A stretch of 64,000 nucleotides of DNA from contig NZ_CP075175.1 in NCBI RefSeq assembly GCF_021223605.1, positions 2,362,501 through 2,426,500 on the forward strand. The letters run 5' to 3'. Position numbers and translations under genes: made by a program. Positions 60,078 through 64,000 of the stretch are shown one piece after another (the first letter of the stretch is position 1; each line of letters starts with the position of its first letter). Under the pieces are notes generated by a model. That model was not told where the DNA came from. It did not search any database and saw only the letters and a program-made list of their open reading frames with translations. Source of the stretch: Paenibacillus sp. 481 (lineage in GTDB: Bacteria > Bacillota > Bacilli > Paenibacillales > Paenibacillaceae).

Positions 60078-61526
60078 TTAAAATGGGAATTGTCGTTCTT
60101 CTACTTGAATAGAAACCCATTTCGTTTCCGTGAATTCATCGATCACCCAAGGGTTACCGAAACGGCCCATACCCGAGCCTTTTACACCACCAAAAGGTGT
60201 GTTTTCAATCGCATTGACGGTTTGGTCATTTACGTGAGTCATACCAAACTCCAAATCAGCTGCTAGTTGCTCGCCTTTTGCTAAATCCGATGTAAAGATG
60301 GAAGAACTCAAACCATACTCGGTATGGTTGGCGATTTCAATCGCCTCTTCATCCGATGCGGCTTTAATGATTACGACAATCGGTGAAAAGAATTCGGTTT
60401 GAGCTAATTGACTATCAGGTGAAATATTGCCGAATATTGTAGGTGTTAAAATATTGCCTTCACGTGTACCATCAAGCAATACTTCTATATCATTAGCTTT
60501 CGCATCAGCGATGAATCCTTGTGCTTTTTCAATTTGGCGTGTGTTAATCATCGGGCCGATTACGACAGACGGGTCTAGTGGATCGCCAATTGGTAATTGT
60601 TTGGCACGTTCAACAAACTTACCAGCGAACTCATCATAAATATCTTGATGAAGCACAATACGGTTAATCATCATACAAATTTGACCTTGGTGAAGGTATT
60701 TACCGAAGATTGCAGCATTAATGGCCGCATCAATATTTGCATCTTTGAGTACGACAAATGGCGCGTTGCCACCAAGCTCCAAGGCCACAGGTTTTAACAG
60801 ACCACCAGCTACTTGGCCAATATGACGGCCAACGGGCGTAGAGCCTGTAAAACTAATAAATTTGGAATAAGGATGTACGATCATCGTATCACCGATTTCC
60901 GGAATTTCTGTTAAAATGACATTGAAAACGCCAGCTGGAATGCCTGCTTCTTCAAAGGCTTTTGCCATAATGGTACCACCCGTTAATGCAGTTTGAATAT
61001 CACCTTTGTGCACAACTGCATTTCCTAATGCCAATGCAGGGACAATCGTACGCATCGATAAAAATAACGGGAAGTTAAATGGCGAAATCGAAGAAATAAC
61101 ACCGAGCGGCTTACGATACACCTTATTTATTTTGCCAGGCATCGTCATGGGCACTTCACGACCACCTAAAGAGTCAACATAAGTTAACGCCTCTGCTAAA
61201 CAAGCAATCGTTAACTCAAGCTCTACTTTTGCTTTAATATAAGTCGAGCCAGCCTCTACAGCTAATACGTTAATAATTTCTTCTTCATGATCTTTAAAAT
61301 ATTGAAGCGCTTTCATCAATACTTCTGTACGAAGCTCCGTATTTGCCGCCCACGTGTTGTATGAAGCATTCGCTGCTTCATATGCCTCTTCAAGCTGCGC
61401 TTTCGTAGCGATTGGAAACGTTGCGAGATCAGCATCATTATACGGATTTGTTAATGTATAGCTTGAACCTTTTCCGCTTACCCACTCACCATTAATATAG
61501 CTTCGCGTTAATTGCTCAAAGTTCAT
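60078..61526 (-). CDS. Aldehyde dehydrogenase, aromatic-aldehyde type
   Basis: 482 aa NAD(P)-dependent aldehyde dehydrogenase. Catalytic Cys284 (HQGQICMMINRI) and general base Glu250 (ALELGGNAP), with FTGST for cofactor. It resembles benzaldehyde/vanillin dehydrogenases (XylC/YfmT group). Encoded 18 bp downstream of an alcohol dehydrogenase on the same strand, so together they would oxidise an alcohol to an acid. GGGGG precedes the ATG. Confidence 0.92.
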   Translation of the reverse strand: MNFEQLTRSYINGEWVSGKGSSYTLTNPYNDADLATFPIATKAQLEEAYEAANASYNTWAANTELRTEVLMKALQYFKDHEEEIINVLAVEAGSTYIKAKVELELTIACLAEALTYVDSLGGREVPMTMPGKINKVYRKPLGVISSISPFNFPLFLSMRTIVPALALGNAVVHKGDIQTALTGGTIMAKAFEEAGIPAGVFNVILTEIPEIGDTMIVHPYSKFISFTGSTPVGRHIGQVAGGLLKPVALELGGNAPFVVLKDANIDAAINAAIFGKYLHQGQICMMINRIVLHQDIYDEFAGKFVERAKQLPIGDPLDPSVVIGPMINTRQIEKAQGFIADAKANDIEVLLDGTREGNILTPTIFGNISPDSQLAQTEFFSPIVVIIKAASDEEAIEIANHTEYGLSSSIFTSDLAKGEQLAADLEFGMTHVNDQTVNAIENTPFGGVKGSGMGRFGNPWVIDEFTETKWVSIQVEERQFPF

Positions 61527-61544
61527 CGTTCAGTCCCCCTTGCA

Positions 61545-62654
61545 TTATGCTTGGTATGTTTGATCTAAAATTAAAATAGGTTTAATCGCAGAACCACTTT
61601 TTGAATCCTCAAATGCTTGATTAATTTGCTCGAATTCATAAAATTTAACCATTTTATCAACCGGGAATTGGCCATTTTTAAAGAATCGTACAAGCTTTGG
61701 AATGATTAATTGAGGAACGGCATCGCCTTCAATCACACCTTTTAATGTTAATGCGTTTGCTACTATATCGTTAAATACGTTAAATGTTAAATCACGCTTA
61801 CCAACGGCTACCGTTGCAGCTACACCCTTAACCCGTAAGCAGCGTAGAGCAGATAGTGTGACTTCCGGTATCCCCGTTGTTTCTAGTGAATAATCGGCGC
61901 CTTTACCGATAATTTCTTTAATTTTCGTTAGTACATCTTCATGCTTACTATTAATTGTATGTGTAGCTCCTAATTCTCTCGCTAATTCAAGGCGGCTATC
62001 ATGGATATCTACCGCGATAATGGGGTGACAACCTGCAATTTTAGCAGCCATCATCCCACTCAGACCAACTGCGCCTGTTCCGAATACAACGAAGCTTGAA
62101 CCTGGTTCTGGAGCAAGTGAGTTAAATACCGTACCACTACCCGTCATAACCCCGCAGCCAAATGGGCCTAGGTAGCGTAAATCTACGTCTTTATCTACTT
62201 TTACAATATTGTTCTCGCCTACTGTTGCATACGTTGCAAATGAAGATTGTCCAAAAAATTGTGAAACATCTTGGCCGTCTTCTGTATGAAGTGGTGTTGC
62301 ACCGTGATTATTTTTACCTGCGAAGTTTAACGGAATCATACTTTCGCAGCCGCCAGCATTACCTTCTAAACAGTTGTCACAGTGACCACAATAGGAAAAC
62401 CCTAGAACGACATGGTCGCCTGGTTTGACTGTAGTGATGTTACTGCCTACTTGTTGGACTATACCTGAGCCTTCATGGCCTAAAACGGCAGGGTAAGGTA
62501 CAGGTAATGTATGATCTAACACGGTTGCATCCGTATGACAGATTCCTGTTGCAATGATTTTAACAAGAACTTCATCTGCTTTTGGTTCATCCAATACAAG
62601 AGTTTGTTTGTTAAAATGGTTTTCGCTATTTGTTACCATAGCTTGTATTTTCAT
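61545..62654 (-). CDS. Zinc-dependent alcohol dehydrogenase, aryl-alcohol type
   Basis: 369 aa MDR-family enzyme. Catalytic zinc ligands Cys39 and His60-Glu61 (GICHTD, GHE); structural-zinc loop CGHCDNCLEGNAGGC; cofactor motif FGTGAVGLSG. It resembles benzyl-alcohol dehydrogenase XylB. AAGGGG lies before the ATG. First gene of a two-gene leftward operon, divergent from a TetR regulator. Confidence 0.92.
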   Translation of the reverse strand: MKIQAMVTNSENHFNKQTLVLDEPKADEVLVKIIATGICHTDATVLDHTLPVPYPAVLGHEGSGIVQQVGSNITTVKPGDHVVLGFSYCGHCDNCLEGNAGGCESMIPLNFAGKNNHGATPLHTEDGQDVSQFFGQSSFATYATVGENNIVKVDKDVDLRYLGPFGCGVMTGSGTVFNSLAPEPGSSFVVFGTGAVGLSGMMAAKIAGCHPIIAVDIHDSRLELARELGATHTINSKHEDVLTKIKEIIGKGADYSLETTGIPEVTLSALRCLRVKGVAATVAVGKRDLTFNVFNDIVANALTLKGVIEGDAVPQLIIPKLVRFFKNGQFPVDKMVKFYEFEQINQAFEDSKSGSAIKPILILDQTYQA

Positions 62655-62817
62655 GATGATCGCCCCTTAAATTGTATGATGCAGATCCTGCTGTAAAAAT
62701 AAAATTTGTGGGTCAATTATGTTATATTATCTTTGACTTATTGCTTCAATCATTAAAAATTGTTTTTTGTATGGGTTTTCAACACTTTTTGCAGAATGTC
62801 TTTTAGAGGGTGGAGAA

Positions 62818-63420
62818 ATGGAAAGAAAAGAGGATCGTCGTGTAGAGCGAACAAAGGATATATTACGAAAGACGTTTAAAGAACTTGTTCTAGAACGAGG
62901 CTATTCACGCGTCCGTGTAAAAGATATTGTTGAGGCAGCCAATTATAATCGGACTACATTTTATGTCCATTTTCTTGGGAAAGAAGAGCTTGCGAAGGAC
63001 ATTATTGAACTTGAAATGAAAAGTTTTGTTCATCAATTTTGTAAACCATTGCGCGACAATCCGGTGCTTGACTTGCGCCAAATGAGCCCGTCAGGAACGG
63101 ATGTCTTTCATTATATTAAAGAGAATCGGAGCTATTATGATTTACTTGTCTGCGATGACCTAGTACCTGATATAAATCAAATATTGCTGCGGGAAATTCA
63201 AGAAATTTTCCAGCATCGGATGTCCTTTGTAGGCGATCAAGCCTCTGAAATGAATGCACAGTACTTTATCCACTATCGATCATACGGTATTTATGGATTT
63301 ATTTTAGAGTGGATTCGTAATGGCTATGATGCCACGCCTTCTGAGATGGCGCGACGCATTATTAATTTGCTGCATTATCATTCGCCAATTATGACGCAAA
63401 TTAGCAGTGATCTCCGATAG
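62818..63420 (+). CDS. TetR/AcrR family regulator
   Basis: 200 aa from ATG at 62818. N-terminal helix-turn-helix (residues 8-55, VKDIVEAANYNRTTFYVHF) and a ligand-binding helical domain with the C-terminal pattern of TetR_C_33-type proteins. GGGTGGAG precedes the ATG; a longer reading from 62767 lacks SD. Probable repressor of the divergent dehydrogenase operon. Confidence 0.9.
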   Translation: MERKEDRRVERTKDILRKTFKELVLERGYSRVRVKDIVEAANYNRTTFYVHFLGKEELAKDIIELEMKSFVHQFCKPLRDNPVLDLRQMSPSGTDVFHYIKENRSYYDLLVCDDLVPDINQILLREIQEIFQHRMSFVGDQASEMNAQYFIHYRSYGIYGFILEWIRNGYDATPSEMARRIINLLHYHSPIMTQISSDLR

Positions 63421-63483
63421 AACCGTTTATGCTGAACAATGCAATGATTAAGATAGTACATGGAATGAATAACAGGGAAGGGG

Positions 63484-64000
63484 ATGGTTCTTATTCAAAA
63501 ACGGATATTAATTGTGGACGATGATCCTTCCATCGTTAAAATTACAAAATTGTATTTAACTAAAAACGGATATGAAGTTGATGAAGCTTACGATGGTCAA
63601 TCCGCATTGGAGAAAATTAAGGCTGGAAGTTTCGAGATGATTGTACTCGATCTGATGCTGCCCAAAGTGGATGGTTGGATGGTGTGCAGGCAACTAAGAT
63701 CGGATCGTATTCTAACGCCAATTATTATGTTAACCGCACGCGGTGAAGTTCATGAGAGGATTGAAGGTCTTCGCATGGGAGCGGATGATTATCTTGTCAA
63801 ACCTTTCGATCCCAATGAACTGCTTGCACGGATTGATTCCGTGCTAAGAAGGACAGAGCTAAATCGAACGGACGTTGCCTCCATTCAGGACAATGAACTG
63901 AAAATGGGGAATCTATCTTTGCAGATGGATTCCTTTGCGGTGTCGATACATTCAGATCCTGTGAGCCTTACCCGACGTGAGTTTGATTTGCTTGCATTTT
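63484..64000 (+). CDS. Response regulator, OmpR/PhoB type (cut by window edge)
   Basis: 172 codons visible, incomplete at the right edge. Receiver domain with RILIVDDDPS, acceptor Asp in IVLDLMLP, and KPFDPNELLARI; the winged-helix domain begins (VSLTRREFDLLAF). A histidine kinase may follow beyond the window. AGGGAAGGGG lies directly before the ATG. Confidence 0.9.
   Translation, partial: MVLIQKRILIVDDDPSIVKITKLYLTKNGYEVDEAYDGQSALEKIKAGSFEMIVLDLMLPKVDGWMVCRQLRSDRILTPIIMLTARGEVHERIEGLRMGADDYLVKPFDPNELLARIDSVLRRTELNRTDVASIQDNELKMGNLSLQMDSFAVSIHSDPVSLTRREFDLLAF

Overview
The window is the replication-origin region of a low- to mid-GC Gram-positive, spore-forming member of the Bacillales, most likely Paenibacillus or a close relative. 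Evidence: the 5' part of a 16S rRNA gene at the left edge reads like Paenibacillus; the order dnaA-dnaN-yaaA-recF-remB-gyrB-gyrA-rrn runs leftward and rpmH-rnpA-yidC-jag-mnmE-mnmG-rsmG runs rightward from a shared origin; and noc, soj, spo0J, yyaC, yybS, gdpP and the walRK-yycHIJ-htrA cluster are all present. The species cannot be fixed from this sequence.

Layout. 1-11,666 (mostly minus strand): partial 16S, an HD-GYP protein, gyrA, gyrB, remB, recF, yaaA, dnaN, dnaA. 11,667-12,504: gene-free oriC with many DnaA boxes. A second origin element, AT-rich DNA with a DnaA-trio next to a perfect DnaA box, lies in the dnaA-dnaN gap. 12,505-19,117 (plus): rpmH, rnpA, yidC, jag, mnmE, mnmG, rsmG. A secreted subtilase gene sits between rsmG and noc. 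22,150-24,787: noc, soj, spo0J with two perfect parS sites. 25,087-29,002: a cysteine-desulfurase-like enzyme, DUF4446, yyaC, a DUF3343 putative sulfur/selenium carrier, MscS, DUF951. Then tRNA-Ser, a structured gene-free segment, yjzC and rpsF-ssb-rpsR.

31,484-33,285 is a divergent MarR/cytochrome P450 pair with a perfect 38-bp palindrome between the genes. 33,527-42,204 holds DUF421, LCP, CBS, yybS, gdpP, rplI, dnaB and purA. 42,355-53,654 holds a membrane-anchored hypothetical, an M23/LysM/G5 protein, walR-walK-yycH-yycI-yycJ, htrA, a CxxH/CxxC protein and rlmH, the last preceded by a DnaA-box cluster. From about 53.7 kb the content becomes accessory: an AT-rich ABC-F gene, an AHSA1 protein, an alpha/beta hydrolase plus MFS exporter with a divergent LysR regulator, an alcohol dehydrogenase/aldehyde dehydrogenase operon with a divergent TetR regulator, and a response regulator cut by the window end.

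How it works together: the core couples replication start (DnaA, oriC, DnaA-trio, distal DnaA-box cluster), segregation (Soj, Spo0J, parS, Noc), ribosome and tRNA maturation, c-di-AMP turnover (GdpP) and cell-wall homeostasis (WalRK, LCP, M23, HtrA). I saw no CRISPR array, prophage or intact insertion sequence. The least explained pieces are the dnaA leader hairpins, the structured 29.33-29.59 kb segment, the HD-GYP protein lacking a metal-ligand histidine, the palindrome before the P450 gene, and the origin-proximal subtilase without a prodomain.
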